A stretch of 64,000 nt of DNA, taken from contig NZ_VEBF01000001.1 of assembly GCF_007676705.1 (NCBI RefSeq), positions 310,001-374,000 of the forward strand, written 5' to 3'. The notes below the pieces were generated by a model that saw nothing but the letters and a program-made list of their open reading frames with translations, had not been told where the DNA came from and ran no database searches. How positions within the stretch are numbered: position 1 is the stretch's first letter; every line of letters starts with the position of its first letter. Source of the stretch: Paenibacillus xylanexedens (GTDB lineage Bacteria; Bacillota; Bacilli; Paenibacillales; Paenibacillaceae). A program made the translations under genes and the position numbers. Shown here piece by piece: positions 26,331 to 37,100 of the stretch.

Positions 26331-27128
26331 ATGGACTTTACTGTTCAAGATATTGTACTTCATCTTACAGATAACATTGAACTGCCGGAAAACACGGTAG
26401 ATCAGCTCATTACAGGCTCCCTTACTCATAGGGTCACAGGTATTATCATTGCTTTTATGCCGACGCAACATGTCATTGAACAAGCCATTAAGCATGGTGC
26501 CAACCTGATCATTGCACATGAGTCTCCCTTTTATAACCATCATAGTCATACGGATTGGCTCGCAAGTGATCCTGTTTATGTACACAAAAGGAAAATGATC
26601 GACGAAGCAAGCATTTCCATCTATCGATGTCATGATATCATCCATCGATTTAAACCTGATGGCATAACGGAAGGATTGATTGAGGCATTGCGATGGTCCC
26701 CTTATGTGGAGCAACGACTACCGGAAGCAGATATCCTTTCTTTGCCGGAAGGTCAGACTGCCCAAGCTGTTGCACAACATGTAAAAAGCTTCCTGGGGAT
26801 CGATTATGTACGCGTTGCTGGCGATGTGGAAATGATCTGTCAACGCGTAGCGGTACTGGTTGGTTTTCGCGGCAATGGAAATGTGACAATTCCCCTGATT
26901 CAGCACCAGCAATTGGATCTCATCATCGCTGGAGAAGGGTTCGAATGGGAGACACCGGAGTATATTCGTGATGCTGTGCAACAAGGACAGTCCAAAGCAC
27001 TTATCATGATGGGGCATGCCGAAAGCGAGGCTTCAGGGATGAAGCTTTTGTCAGACACGTTGGCAGCACACTTTCCTGAATTGTCTGTTCGCTTTGTAGG
27101 TGAAAAGCCTGTTTACACTGTGATCTAA
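26331..27128 (+). CDS. NIF3-like (DUF34) dinuclear metal centre family protein
   Basis: 265 residues from the ATG at 26331, chosen because GGAGG lies at 26315; the longer frame upstream has no ribosome-binding site. The fold family is NIF3/DUF34, with metal-ligand regions GANLIIAHESPF (~residues 60-75) and a C-terminal GHAESEASGMK. The usual HHP motif reads HES here. NIF3 proteins form toroidal hexamers with two metal ions per subunit; roles such as nucleotide or cofactor hydrolysis have been proposed, but function is not settled. Confidence 0.75.
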   Translation: MDFTVQDIVLHLTDNIELPENTVDQLITGSLTHRVTGIIIAFMPTQHVIEQAIKHGANLIIAHESPFYNHHSHTDWLASDPVYVHKRKMIDEASISIYRCHDIIHRFKPDGITEGLIEALRWSPYVEQRLPEADILSLPEGQTAQAVAQHVKSFLGIDYVRVAGDVEMICQRVAVLVGFRGNGNVTIPLIQHQQLDLIIAGEGFEWETPEYIRDAVQQGQSKALIMMGHAESEASGMKLLSDTLAAHFPELSVRFVGEKPVYTVI

Positions 27129-27270
27129 TGTTTTTGATTTGATTTGTACGGAGAGGGTCTAGCTGACTGGTTCTAATCTCAATTGCCCAGCGTTCCCCTG
27201 AGGTTTGCATACTTTCTACACTCCGGGGTCTAGTAGGGAGACTCTCTTTTCGTTTCTTGAATAGCTAACG

Positions 27271-27311
27271 AACCGAGCACACTCTATTTAACAAATATGT
27301 GCTCGGTTTTA
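27271..27311 (+). terminator. Terminator after the NIF3-like gene
   Basis: AACCGAGCACA and TGTGCTCGGTT pair over 11 bp with a 16-base loop, then TTTT-rich sequence. A second, bulged stem (GAGAG...CTCTC, about 27153-27248) lies before it. Confidence 0.75.
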
Positions 27312-27435
27312 AATGTAACGACTTATAGTCACCCTATTTCTCCATTCCCCCCTGTTTTACCGCCCCTTTTCTTCATGCCCCATCTGGATTTTCAGGGTTC
27401 TTTATTGTACTCTAAATGCTGTGACTTCAGAGCTC

Positions 27436-27449
27436 AGGACATTTGTCCT
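27436..27449. promoter_or_regulatory. Palindrome upstream of the DUF606-Crp-DUF606 operon
   Basis: AGGACATTTGTCCT is a perfect inverted repeat (AGGACA/TGTCCT with TT centre) overlapping a possible -35 (TTGTCC, 17 bases, TTTATC). It could be the operator for the Crp-type regulator of this operon. Apart from this and the terminator above I see nothing else in the gap 27129-27512. Confidence 0.4.
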
Positions 27450-27512
27450 TGGCGTTCGGGGTGAGTTTATCATTAAATAGAAGTCGAAGTGATTTTGATA
27501 AGGAGAGTACAT

Positions 27513-27938
27513 ATGAGAGGAATTATTTTTGCATTACTGGGCGGTGCGTGTATCACGTTGCAAGGGGTGGCCAATACTCGTATCAGCACGGATATGGGCA
27601 CATGGCAGGCCGCTACGATTACACAATTGACGGGATTCATATTAGCGGCGTTAATCCTGATGTTCGTTCGTGACACCAACCTTCAGGGACTCAAACAAGT
27701 AAAACCCATGTACCTGGCTGGAGGTGCTTTTGGCGCCGTCATTATTTTCAGCGAAGTAACGGCCATTCAGCAAATCGGGGTTACATTCACGATCTCTGCT
27801 CTGTTGATTGCTCAGCTGTTCCTAACCTTCCTGGTCGATAGTAACGGATGGTTTGGCGTTGTGAAACAGAAGATGAAACTGCCACAATTTCTGGGCATTG
27901 CCTTAATGGTGACGGGTGTCATTATTATGAAACTATAA
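27513..27938 (+). CDS. DUF606/YdcZ-type small DMT membrane protein 1
   Basis: 141 residues, about four or five membrane segments, starting MRGIIFALLGGACITLQGVANT. The family is the short 'half' relative of the drug/metabolite transporters (DUF606/YdcZ), which must pair to make a full transporter. AAGGAGA lies just before the ATG at 27513. A paralogue sits at 28696, with a Crp/Fnr regulator between them; a heterodimeric exporter is the natural reading. Confidence 0.8.
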   Translation: MRGIIFALLGGACITLQGVANTRISTDMGTWQAATITQLTGFILAALILMFVRDTNLQGLKQVKPMYLAGGAFGAVIIFSEVTAIQQIGVTFTISALLIAQLFLTFLVDSNGWFGVVKQKMKLPQFLGIALMVTGVIIMKL

Positions 27939-27982
27939 TTTATGAGAATGATTGGAACATATCGTCGGGGGTGAACAACAGC

Positions 27983-28681
27983 GTGCAAGAGATTCATGAT
28001 GAGCAGCAATTAACTCAATACCTGAAGCAATATCAACTCGAAACGGTATTTCACGAGCCCCTGCGTCGCCATATGACGATATGCCACTTCGAAAAGTGTG
28101 AACTGATCTGCCGTGAAGGCGAAGCTTCCGAATACCTATACGTTCTGGTCGAAGGTAAAATCAAAATTTTCACCACCTCCGCTCAAGACAAAACGTTGGT
28201 TCTATGTTTCAAAACACCGCTTGAAGTGGTTGGCGACGTGGAGTACGTCCGAGAGAGCAACATTGTCAATACGGTTCAGGCCGTATCGCCTGTTGTGATG
28301 CTTCGTATTCATTATCAATGGCTCGCTGAGCTCGCCAGCGATTACGCACCTTTACTGAAATTTTTGCTCAAGATCATCTCTCACAAGTTCTATATCGATT
28401 CGAACTTTTCCAATTTCAACCTAATGTATCCCGTGGAGGTTCGTCTAGCCAGCTACCTGCTCTCCATCTCGACAGAAGAAGCTGGGAACGTGGTTCATGA
28501 AGAACTGGACGCGTTCAATCTGACCGACATCGCGAATCTGATTGGCACCAGCTATCGACATCTCAATCGGGTGATCCAGAAGCTCTGTGCAGACGAATTG
28601 ATTGAACGACATCAGGGATTGATTATGATTAAGGACCGTGCAGGTCTACGTGAAATAGCAGGTCACAACATTTATGAATAA
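27983..28681 (+). CDS. Crp/Fnr-family regulator between two DUF606 genes
   Basis: About 232 residues from the GTG at 27983, preceded by GGGGGTG; the frame stays open upstream but overlaps the DUF606 gene without a ribosome-binding site. An N-terminal cyclic-nucleotide-binding-fold domain (CREGEASEYLYVLVEGKIKIF, ~residues 45-65) is followed by a helix-turn-helix (FNLTDIANLIGTSYRHLNRVIQKL, ~175-200). It resembles YeiL-type members. The ligand is unknown; Cys residues in the N-terminal part (ICHFEKCELIC) could serve redox or metal sensing, which is speculation. It likely controls its own operon. Confidence 0.8.
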   Translation: MQEIHDEQQLTQYLKQYQLETVFHEPLRRHMTICHFEKCELICREGEASEYLYVLVEGKIKIFTTSAQDKTLVLCFKTPLEVVGDVEYVRESNIVNTVQAVSPVVMLRIHYQWLAELASDYAPLLKFLLKIISHKFYIDSNFSNFNLMYPVEVRLASYLLSISTEEAGNVVHEELDAFNLTDIANLIGTSYRHLNRVIQKLCADELIERHQGLIMIKDRAGLREIAGHNIYE

Positions 28682-28695
28682 GGAGTTCGACAACC

Positions 28696-29184
28696 ATGTT
28701 AATCACAGGCATTTCGCTTGCACTGCTGGCAGGTGCGCTTGTCAGTCTGCAGACGATTTTTAATAGCAAAGTCAATGAACGCACCGGTTCATGGTCCACC
28801 ACAACAATGGTGCTTTTCACCGGATTCATTGCTTCATTCCTCATCTCTCTGTTAGTGGAGGGTAAAAATACATTCAGCTTCCAGCATATGCAGCCCTGGT
28901 ACTGGCTCAGTGGAGCTATTGGTGTTGGTGTAGTCTTCTGTCTCGTGCAAGGGATGAAGCTGCTCGGCCCCACTTATGCGATCTCCATTGTGCTCACGTC
29001 CCAGTTGAGCTTCGCCCTGCTCTTTGATTCCATGGGGTGGCTCGGTCTGGAGCAAATTCCGTTTTCGTGGAATCAACTGCTCGGTGTACTTGTCATTGTG
29101 GGCGGAATTGTATTATTCAAGTTCGGTGGGCGTAAATCGGAAAAATCAGATCAGTCCCCTGGAAAGTTGCAGTCCGACTCGTAA
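28696..29184 (+). CDS. DUF606/YdcZ-type small DMT membrane protein 2
   Basis: 162 residues with about five membrane segments and a charged C-terminal tail (GGRKSEKSDQS). It is a paralogue of the protein at 27513 (shared openings of the GxxLALLAGAxxSLQ kind). AAGGAG precedes the ATG, which follows the regulator stop by 14 bases, so the three genes form one operon ended by the shared terminator at 29192. Confidence 0.8.
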   Translation: MLITGISLALLAGALVSLQTIFNSKVNERTGSWSTTTMVLFTGFIASFLISLLVEGKNTFSFQHMQPWYWLSGAIGVGVVFCLVQGMKLLGPTYAISIVLTSQLSFALLFDSMGWLGLEQIPFSWNQLLGVLVIVGGIVLFKFGGRKSEKSDQSPGKLQSDS

Positions 29185-29191
29185 ATGAATA

Positions 29192-29238
29192 AAAAAGAGT
29201 GTCCATCCAATCAGCGGGATTGGATGCACACTCTTTTT
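29192..29238. terminator. Bidirectional terminator
   Basis: A stem of about 20 bp (AAAAAGAGTGTCCATCCAAT paired with its near-complement, one mismatch) with T-runs on both strands lies between the convergent DUF606 operon and yeeI. Confidence 0.85.
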
Positions 29239-29268
29239 AAACATTATAATTCGGTAAGAATCGTTCTC

Positions 29269-29985
29269 TTATACGAACTCTACGTTGTGGTAAACCTGCT
29301 GAACATCTTCAAGGTCCTCAAGCGCATCGATCAGTTTCTCAAACTGAGCTTGTGCATCCTCTGGAAGTTCAATATGGTTTTGAGCCAGCATCGTCAGCTC
29401 GGCTACTGTGAACTCAGTAACACCCGCAGCTTTGAATGCTTCCTGTACAGCGTGGAATTGATCCGGTTCTGCATATACAATCACAGCTTCGTCTTCGTCC
29501 ACGATATCACGTACATCTACGTCTGCTTCAAGCAGAAGTTCAAGCACTTCTTCGGAATTCTTGCCTTCCACCCCGATAACAGCTGTTGGATCAAACATGT
29601 AAGCAACAGAACCACTGACACCCATGTTGCCCGCATTTTTGTTAAACGCAGAGCGCACTTCTGGCGCTGTACGATTCACGTTGTTGGTGAGTGCATCAAC
29701 GATGACCATCGCACCATTCGGTCCGAAGCCTTCATAACGCAGCTCTTCATAATTCTCATCCCCGCTGCCTTTTGCTTTTTCCATCGCACGGTCAATGATG
29801 GCTTTGGGTACATTATACGTTTTGGCACGTTCCAGCACGACTTTCAGTGCACGGTTCGCTTCCGGGTCCGGTTCGCCCTTCTTGGCAGCTACATAGATCT
29901 CAACACCGAATTTGGCGTAGACCCGGCTCGTGTTTGCATCTTTTGAAGCTTTCTTTTCCTTGATATTATTCCACTTACGACCCAT
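29269..29985 (-). CDS. yeeI: YebC/TACO1-family protein (YeeI)
   Basis: 238 residues from the ATG at 29985 ([19 protein letters not shown]). This opening matches the B. subtilis YeeI branch of the YebC/PmpR family rather than the YrbC branch. The family was long annotated as a transcription regulator; members such as TACO1 and YebC have been linked to translation, notably of proline-rich stretches. It is cytoplasmic and acidic at the C-terminus. The promoter at 30032-30060 contains a palindrome. Confidence 0.85.
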   Translation of the reverse strand: MGRKWNNIKEKKASKDANTSRVYAKFGVEIYVAAKKGEPDPEANRALKVVLERAKTYNVPKAIIDRAMEKAKGSGDENYEELRYEGFGPNGAMVIVDALTNNVNRTAPEVRSAFNKNAGNMGVSGSVAYMFDPTAVIGVEGKNSEEVLELLLEADVDVRDIVDEDEAVIVYAEPDQFHAVQEAFKAAGVTEFTVAELTMLAQNHIELPEDAQAQFEKLIDALEDLEDVQQVYHNVEFV

Positions 29986-30031
29986 ATCGTTTCCGCTCAC
30001 TTTCAACATTTAATCTGCTTTCTACTATGTC

Positions 30032-30061
30032 ATTATAGCTTGTTGAACGTACTTCAACAAG
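30032..30061 (-). promoter_or_regulatory. yeeI promoter with palindrome in the spacer
   Basis: TTGTTG (30060-30055), 17 bases, TATAAT (30037-30032) on the minus strand. A 9-bp inverted repeat, CTTGTTGAA/TTCAACAAG (30039-30061), covers the -35 and the whole spacer, as an operator would. Confidence 0.7.
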
Positions 30062-30192
30062 TTAATACCCACGAAAAAATGGGAATAACTGCGGCGATTA
30101 TCCATCTCCGTATGATGTGTAGTCACAGTTTATCCTCTGATTTATCTCTCTGCAGCAACTATGGGTACCTCTATCCAGCCTGTATAGAACAC

Positions 30193-30219
30193 AAGAAGCA
30201 CCCCCTAAGGAATGCTTCT
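30193..30219 (-). terminator. Weak terminator hairpin after cysI
   Basis: AGAAGCA and TGCTTCT arms around CCCCCTAAGGAA; on the minus strand it is followed by TGTGTTCTA, so the T-run is poor. The gap 29986-30262 holds this, the yeeI promoter and no supported gene. Confidence 0.4.
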
Positions 30220-30262
30220 GTCCTGAAATAAGTCCTAACATTAATTCTTAACACCCGATCAA

Positions 30263-31984
30263 TCAGGCATGAAATTGACGACCATCCAGCACTTCAGGAA
30301 CATACCCCGCACGAATGACAAAGTCTCCGAAGTGCTCTCCTTCATTGCGCTCTTTGGCATATTGATTAACCATTGGTGTCAACGTCTCCAGAATTTCGGT
30401 TTCGCCGATGTTTTCTTTGTACAGCTTGTTCAAGCGATGTCCGGTGAAGCTGCCACCGAGATACAGATTGTATTTACCCGGCGCTTTACCGATAAATGAA
30501 ATCTCCGCCAGCATCGGTCTTGCGCATCCATTCGGGCAGCCGGTCATCCGAATGACAATCTCTTCGTCTCTCAGCCCAGCTTCGTCCAGTACAGGCTCCA
30601 GTTTATCGATCAGGGACGGCAAGTAACGTTCGGATTCAGCCATCGCAAGACCGCATGTCGGAAGTGCAACACAAGCCATCGAACTTCTGCGCAGCGCTGA
30701 GTAATGCGCACCATCGGTCAGATTGTATTCCTGAATCAGCGCTTCGATCTTTTTCTTCTTCTGGCTGCTGATATTACCGATGATCAGATTCTGGTTCGCC
30801 GTCAGACGGAAATCACCCGTATGCACTTTGGCAATTTCACGTAGACCCGTCATGAGCGGATAGCCATCTACATCTTTTACCCGGCCATTCTGAATGAACA
30901 GCGTGTAATGCCATCTGCCATTATTACCTTTTACCCAACCATATCGATCTCCGTTCGTCTCAAAATGATAAGGACGTGCTGCATCCAGTTCCCAACCCAA
31001 ACGGGTAGTCAACTCTTCAATGAACCACTCCACACCACGGTCATCCAGCGTATATTTGAAACGAGCATGTTTACGAACGGCACGATCTCCATGATCGCGC
31101 TGAATCATGACTGTTTTCTCCGCAACATCAATCATTTGCTCTGGTGTACAGAACCCAATAACTTTGGAAACTTGAGGATAGGTTTTGGAGTCACCATGAG
31201 ACATCCCCATACCACCGCCAACAGAAACGTTGAAGCCTTGCAACTTGCCGTTTTCCACAATAGCAATAAAGCCAAGATCCTGTGAAAAGACGTCCACATC
31301 ATTGGATGGTGGTACAGCAATGCCGATTTTGAACTTACGTGGCAAATATACTTTGCCATAGATCGGTTCAACCTCTTCGTCAGAATCCTGAGAATCAATT
31401 ACTTTCTCTCCGTCCAGCCACAACTCATGATAAGCCCGCGTGCGAGGATCCAGATGATTACTCACCTGACATGCCCACTCATACACTTCAGCATGCACAT
31501 CGGATTGATTCGGATTCGGATTACACATCACGTTACGGTTCACGTCCCCACATGCAGCCAGTGTGCTTAGCAATGAATCGTTCACTTCGCGAATTGTGTT
31601 CTTAAGATCCCACTTCAGTACACCATGCAGTTGGAAAGACTGACGTGTGGTCAGACGAATCGTCTCATTCGCATATTTATGTGCCACTCTGTCCATCATC
31701 AACCACTGCTCCGGGGTTACAATCCCACCGGAAGCACGCACACGCAACATGAATTGGTATGCAGGCTCCAGCTTGGATTTGTGACGCTCATTACGCAGGT
31801 CACGGTCATCCTGCATATAACTGCCATGGTGTTTCATCAGACGGTTGTCGTCCTCTGGAATTGCACCCGTGATGCGATCAGCCAACGTTTCGGTCAGACT
31901 TCCGCGCAAGTAATCACTTTTGATCTTTATATCTTCCACATCGCTATTCGTGCGCTGCGGGTTAAGTAAGTTATTATAAGCCAT
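30263..31984 (-). CDS. cysI: Assimilatory sulfite reductase hemoprotein subunit
   Basis: 573 residues from the ATG at 31984 ([14 protein letters not shown]), preceded by GAGGAGA; the longer frame from 32020 lacks this. It reduces sulfite to sulfide with six electrons from CysJ. The siroheme/4Fe-4S ligands are visible as [13 protein letters not shown] and [10 protein letters not shown] (~residues 435-490), and two ferredoxin-sulfite-reductase repeats precede them. The gene follows cysJ by 53 bases in one operon of cysteine synthesis. Length and motifs are normal for the family. Confidence 0.93.
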   Translation of the reverse strand: MAYNNLLNPQRTNSDVEDIKIKSDYLRGSLTETLADRITGAIPEDDNRLMKHHGSYMQDDRDLRNERHKSKLEPAYQFMLRVRASGGIVTPEQWLMMDRVAHKYANETIRLTTRQSFQLHGVLKWDLKNTIREVNDSLLSTLAACGDVNRNVMCNPNPNQSDVHAEVYEWACQVSNHLDPRTRAYHELWLDGEKVIDSQDSDEEVEPIYGKVYLPRKFKIGIAVPPSNDVDVFSQDLGFIAIVENGKLQGFNVSVGGGMGMSHGDSKTYPQVSKVIGFCTPEQMIDVAEKTVMIQRDHGDRAVRKHARFKYTLDDRGVEWFIEELTTRLGWELDAARPYHFETNGDRYGWVKGNNGRWHYTLFIQNGRVKDVDGYPLMTGLREIAKVHTGDFRLTANQNLIIGNISSQKKKKIEALIQEYNLTDGAHYSALRRSSMACVALPTCGLAMAESERYLPSLIDKLEPVLDEAGLRDEEIVIRMTGCPNGCARPMLAEISFIGKAPGKYNLYLGGSFTGHRLNKLYKENIGETEILETLTPMVNQYAKERNEGEHFGDFVIRAGYVPEVLDGRQFHA

Positions 31985-32037
31985 ACTGCTTTCTCCTCTC
32001 GTCTCTGCGGGATGATGCAATCCGGCTGGGCCGGTAA

Positions 32038-33873
32038 TTAATAGACGTCCCGCTGATAACGTTTATCCTGTTGCAACCGTGTCAGATATTCCGATGCCTG
32101 TTCAGGCGATAAGCCGCCTTCTTGTTCAAGAATCGTGGTAAGCGCAGCATGCACATCATGTGCCATTTTTTTCTCGTCACCACAGATATATACGCTTGCC
32201 CCTTCCTGGAGCCATTGGTACAACTCTTTGCTGTGCTCCAGCATGCGATGTTGTACATATACTTTCTGTTCCGTATCACGGGAGAAGGCTACATCCATCT
32301 TCGTGAGCACACCATCTTTGAGCCAACGCTGCCATTCGGTCTGGTACAGGAAGTCGGTGGAGAAATGCTGATCCCCGTAGAACAGCCATGTCTTACCTTC
32401 TGCGCCAGTTTCCTCACGCTCACCAAGGAAAGATCTGAACGGCGCTACCCCTGTACCTGGGCCAACCATGATGATCGGCGTGTCCGGGTTCTCAGGCAGT
32501 TTGAAATTCGGGTTATGCTGTATATATACAGGCAAGGTGTCGCCAGCTTCGATTCGTTCAGCCAGATGTACTGAGCATACACCGTAACGCTCTCTGCCAC
32601 GCGCTTCATAACGCACCGTACGAACGGTCAGATGAACTTCATCCGGGAAAGACTTCGAGCTACTCGCTATGGAGTACAGACGTGCCGGAATTTTGCGAAG
32701 AGCAGCTACGAATTCTCCGGCAGGAATGCCTTTCACATTATAATCCTGAACCAGATCCAGCAGATCACAGCTGTTCATGACCGTGCGGAATTCGGAATCA
32801 TCTGCGAGTAACGCTGTCAGGCCACTTTCAGGATTCAGTCTCGCCAGTTGTTCCACAACCGGTTTCGTTACGGCTGTAATCTCAAAATAACGCAGCAACG
32901 CTTCGTACACAGATGCCTGATCCCCATTTTTATTCACGGTCACACGCTCGTCGGCATTCCATTCCATGGCTGCAATGACTTCATCCACGAGGCGTGGGTG
33001 ATTCTCAGGGAATACACCAAGGCTGTCTCCCGGCTGATAATCCAGGTTGGAACCTTCCAAAGACAATTCAATGTGTCGTGTTTCACGGTCTGATCCTCTG
33101 CCATTCAGATTGAGATTTTCCAGTACCTCTGCCTTGAATGGATTCGTGCGATCATATTCGGAATCCCCGCCGCTTACCGCAGCTGTGACAGCTTCAGTGG
33201 TTACTGTACCTGTAGCAGCCGATGTGCTGCTTAATGAGGCCAGTACTTCATTCATCCATTCCGCCGCTGCTTCATCAAAGTCAACATCACAGTCCACGCG
33301 TGGTACAAGGGCTGTACCACCCAGCTCCTGCAATCGCTTGTCGAAGTCTTTACCCGTCTGACAAAAGAACTCATAAGAGGTGTCCCCTAGAGCCAAAACC
33401 GAGTAACGAAGTCCTTCAAGCTTCGGAGCCCGTTTGCTGTTCAGGAATTCATGCAGCGGAATCGCATTATCCGGTGGTTCACCCTCGCCGTGGGTACTGA
33501 CGATGATGAGGAGATTTTCAATTTTCTTAAGTCCGTTCGGTTTGAAATCTCCCATCGATGACAACGTTACCTGAAGACCTTGCTCTTCAAGTTTCTTGGC
33601 CAGCTTCTTCGATAGGCCACTGGAATTCCCGGTTTGTGAACCAAAAAGCACGGTAACTTCTCGGGACACTGACGGAGCACTGACAGGTGCAATTCCTGTA
33701 ATTGGTGCAGCCTGTACCAGGTTAGCTGGAGCCGCTATAGTCGCGCTTGTCTGAATTGCTGCAATATATCCGCTCAACCAAGTACGTTGTCCATCGGTCA
33801 ATGTAGGAATAAGACGATTAAGCAGTTCAACTTGTTCTTGATTAAAAGGGCTGTTTGTCACTTGAAGTTCCAC
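32038..33873 (-). CDS. cysJ: Assimilatory sulfite reductase flavoprotein subunit
   Basis: 611 residues. An N-terminal flavodoxin domain with FMN loop [10 protein letters not shown] (~residue 75) is followed by a linker rich in Ala and Thr (~205-230), an FAD-binding domain (RLYSIASSS, ~395) and an NADPH domain ([12 protein letters not shown], ~470; ending DKRYQRDVY). It passes electrons from NADPH through FAD and FMN to CysI. The start is a GTG with GAGGTGG seven bases upstream. The first gene of cysJI. Confidence 0.93.
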   Translation of the reverse strand: MELQVTNSPFNQEQVELLNRLIPTLTDGQRTWLSGYIAAIQTSATIAAPANLVQAAPITGIAPVSAPSVSREVTVLFGSQTGNSSGLSKKLAKKLEEQGLQVTLSSMGDFKPNGLKKIENLLIIVSTHGEGEPPDNAIPLHEFLNSKRAPKLEGLRYSVLALGDTSYEFFCQTGKDFDKRLQELGGTALVPRVDCDVDFDEAAAEWMNEVLASLSSTSAATGTVTTEAVTAAVSGGDSEYDRTNPFKAEVLENLNLNGRGSDRETRHIELSLEGSNLDYQPGDSLGVFPENHPRLVDEVIAAMEWNADERVTVNKNGDQASVYEALLRYFEITAVTKPVVEQLARLNPESGLTALLADDSEFRTVMNSCDLLDLVQDYNVKGIPAGEFVAALRKIPARLYSIASSSKSFPDEVHLTVRTVRYEARGRERYGVCSVHLAERIEAGDTLPVYIQHNPNFKLPENPDTPIIMVGPGTGVAPFRSFLGEREETGAEGKTWLFYGDQHFSTDFLYQTEWQRWLKDGVLTKMDVAFSRDTEQKVYVQHRMLEHSKELYQWLQEGASVYICGDEKKMAHDVHAALTTILEQEGGLSPEQASEYLTRLQQDKRYQRDVY

Positions 33874-33949
33874 TGTTTGCCACCTCGCGCATTGCTTCGA
33901 TTTTAATTCCGACTAAAATGATCACATTAATTTAATTTCTTCTCTCTAA

Positions 33950-33978
33950 AACCTAACACACCGGGTGTTTAGGGTCAA
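33950..33978 (-). promoter_or_regulatory. cysJI promoter candidate with palindromic spacer
   Basis: TTGACC (33978-33973), 17 bases, TAGGTT (33955-33950) on the minus strand. The spacer is a near-palindrome (AACACCCGGTGTGTT). Further downstream a GGAATTA half-site (in AGTCGGAATTAA, 33902-33913) resembles part of the CymR box of cysteine-metabolism genes; this assignment is tentative. Confidence 0.45.
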
Positions 33979-34055
33979 TTTCAATGATTTTATGACATTT
34001 ATCAGTTTCGCTGATAAAGGAACAATATGTGCGAATCCACCTCTGTTAAGGTAAC

Positions 34056-34106
34056 GCAAAAAGACTTACTCCGACCTGCGTTTCAGGTCAAAGTAAGCCT
34101 TCTTTT
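34056..34106 (-). terminator. Terminator after the GH43-SLH gene
   Basis: A long interrupted stem (GGCTTACT...GACCTG pairing with CAGGTC...AGTAAG) followed by CTTTTTG on the minus strand, between the GH43 stop codon and the cysJI promoter. Confidence 0.7.
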
Positions 34107-34132
34107 TCACACTCTACAATTCTTGTATATCG

Positions 34133-37100
34133 TCAGTTATTCCATACCAGTTTGCTCATCATCGCATATAGCATCGTAGCCGCTTCAGCTCGATTTGCTT
34201 CGGCAAGAGGTTTCACCTCGCCGTTATACCCCCGGGTAATACCCAGATTTACAAGCAATGCCACGCTATCCCGGGCGTAAGAACCAATCGCAGAAGCGTC
34301 GCGGAAAAGGGTAAGACTATCCGATGCAGCCGACTCAGCGTCAACCAGTCCGGCCGCTTCAAGGGCTCTCACAGTCAACGTCATCATTTCCTGACGGGTG
34401 ATCGTGGACTCTGGCAAGAAGCGTCCGTCACCGGTACCGCTGGTGATGCCTAGTGAATGAGCAGCTGTAACCGCTTCATAGTAAGAAGACGTCTCGCTCA
34501 CATCAGAGAACGCATTACCTGATGCAGCATTCAAGCCCAGCGCTGTCATCAGCCACTGCACGTATTGGCCGCGGGTCATCCCTTGTTTTGGATACAACTG
34601 CGTGGAATCACCGCTTGCCTCTGCATCAATTACACCTCTAACAGCCAAAGCCTCCATTGCTTTCTTGGCCCACTGCACTTCTGCAAGATCTGCGAATGTC
34701 TGCTCCACAGACACAACAGCATAATTTCCTGTAAGTGACGTTACGGAGAATACAATCTCCCCGCTGTTTGGATCGTAATGACTTTGCGGCAATGGAGTTG
34801 CCACACCGTTCGCGCCAATGACAAACGCTACAATTCGATCCTGTTGCGTATCGTCTGATGATTGGTAAGGCAGACGCAGCGTCAACTCGCTTCCCGATGC
34901 CCATGGATGACCATCCAGTTGGAGTTCCAGCTGGACTCCATACTGCGTACCAAGCTGATCTGCGACTGTTTTCGGCAGCTCCGTTCTGACCAATCGGATT
35001 GATGCAATCCCGTCACCCACCATATCCTTCGGTATCAGCTGTGCAGGAAGCTCCAACGTCCCCAGTTCCGTAACGATGTTGAGCACGTGTGACTCGTCTT
35101 GATCCAACAACGCAGAGACAGGCAGGGACAGTTCATATGCGTTTGCTCCTGAGACCGGCTTCAGCCGAAGTTCGACCAAGCGCTGACCCGCATCCGTTGC
35201 AGGGGCAACTTTAAAAGCCTCTTTAATCGTTGAAACATCCACGTTGGACTGCACTACACCCTTCTGATCTGATTGTCCCTGCAACTCCAGAACAGAACGG
35301 TCCTTCTCCGGTTTAGGTTGTGGTACCGCATTCTCTGCACTTGGGTTACCACTTCCTGATTGTCCGCCATTGCTGGCCGATCCAGAACCATTTCCCGGAT
35401 TTCCACCGGAATTGCCGCCTGGACTACCGCCCGAACCAGGGTCCGTGCCTCCAGGGGAAGGAACTGATGCGAGCACCTTCACCGTCAACGGTACAGTCAG
35501 GGCTCTACTGTCGTCAGAAGTTCGAGTAATTACCAACTCCAGGGTTACTGTTGTTTCCTTAGATGGTGGGACAATCGTTCCATCAGTTTGAATGACAGAT
35601 GGTACCGAACTGGAAGCAATCGTCACCGTGAAACCTTGTGGCAAGGATGGGAACTTCAGTTTTTTTGCACCTGCGGAAGGCTGTTCCAGTGCCGTAATGC
35701 CTGTAGCTATATCGGCAGCGGTCTGCTGAACCATATGCACCTGATAAGCGGAAGATAAACCGCTCACGGATTGCCCAGACGCATCAAAAGCTTCCACTTT
35801 ATAATAGTAATCCGTGCCAGGATTCAGTGCACTGTCTGTGTACTCCCGTCCATTGCCGCTATAGACCAGCGTATACTCCCCTTGCTCACGATCTGAGCGG
35901 TAGAGCTTGTAGCTTGCTGCACCAAGACGAGCATCCCAGTGAAGTCTTGCGCTCATTGAATCCAACGTATCAGCATTGAGACCAGCACTGTCATTGACAG
36001 GTGGCGCGGCGTCAGGTTTAACGATCATAATCCAACTAATCATCGGGTCCTGCGATGCCGTATTGCGCACGGTCAACTCCAGCTTGTTGTCCGACACGCT
36101 GATGCCTTTGTGGGTTCTAACGCTGGCAGGCGTAAAAGTAACTGCACCAGTGTTGGTGCCATTGATAAGGAAGTTCGCTTTGCGCGATGCATTGGTCCAC
36201 GGATCGTTGAATCCGGCGTAGACATCGTATGTCCCGTTTGGCATATCAAATGTATAGGTTAAGTCCGTGCCTTTGGGAGAATTGCTGACATTGCCACCGT
36301 TCAGATATCGTACGGTCGAGAATATATCCCCGCCATTCGAACCGGATGCCAGTGCATCTGCGCTCACATAACCCCAATTGCGTCCCTCGGCCGGAGCGTA
36401 CATCTGATCCGCCGTTCCCGGGTTGGCAAGCGTTCCTTTCATATAGGCACCCATAAGATTGTAATCAGCCGTTTCGTAACCTCCGCTGTTCACGAAATAA
36501 AGTGTATTCTCCGGAATAACGTTTACACGAACCGCCTGCTTTTTGTTGTTATATTCCGGTGTAGTGACCTGTAACGTGAGCGGTCCTGGTTTAGCAAAAT
36601 CTTCTGCTGTCATGGCCCGGTTATCAATTGTCCATACTGCTGGCGTTGACACCAGTTCACCACCGTCGCGCACATTCAATGTCGTTGGCAGGGATGGTAC
36701 TTTGCCTAGTGCCACGGCTTCTGGCAACGGATCAGCGATATCCACCTTACCCATCGAATTCAGCAGATCAGGTGTCCAACTGTTATACCACTTGATGGCA
36801 ATGTCGGAGCCTATTCCAAACTCAATTGGCAAGAACACGTATTTTGCAGCGTCATTCGAGAAATTGCCACCATTCCACGTATCGCCCACGTAAATGAACT
36901 TGCCTTTTTCCGGATCGACCGGAATGACGGATGTGGTCTGCGTGCCAAATGCTTTGCCTGGATCGGGATCGCTCGGTAACGTACGCACAAACGGATTGGT
37001 CTGCGTTGACCACGGGCCAAAAATGTTATCCGCCACCGTCACTTTGTTTTCGTTAGGGGCCCAGCCGGAAGCTCCAGAGGTCAAAATATAATATTTCCCC

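Noticed and set aside
27420..27436. TGTGACTTCAGAGCTCA as a Crp-type site
   Set aside because: Only the left half fits and the symmetry is poor; the adjacent AGGACA/TGTCCT palindrome is the better candidate.
29185..29946. 253-codon frame on the plus strand
   Set aside because: Antisense to yeeI and begins inside the terminator; composition is that of a shadow frame.
30039..30061. Possible LexA box in the yeeI promoter
   Set aside because: The Gram-positive LexA consensus needs GAAC-N4-GTTC; the site reads GAAG-TACG-TTC, so only the palindrome is reported.
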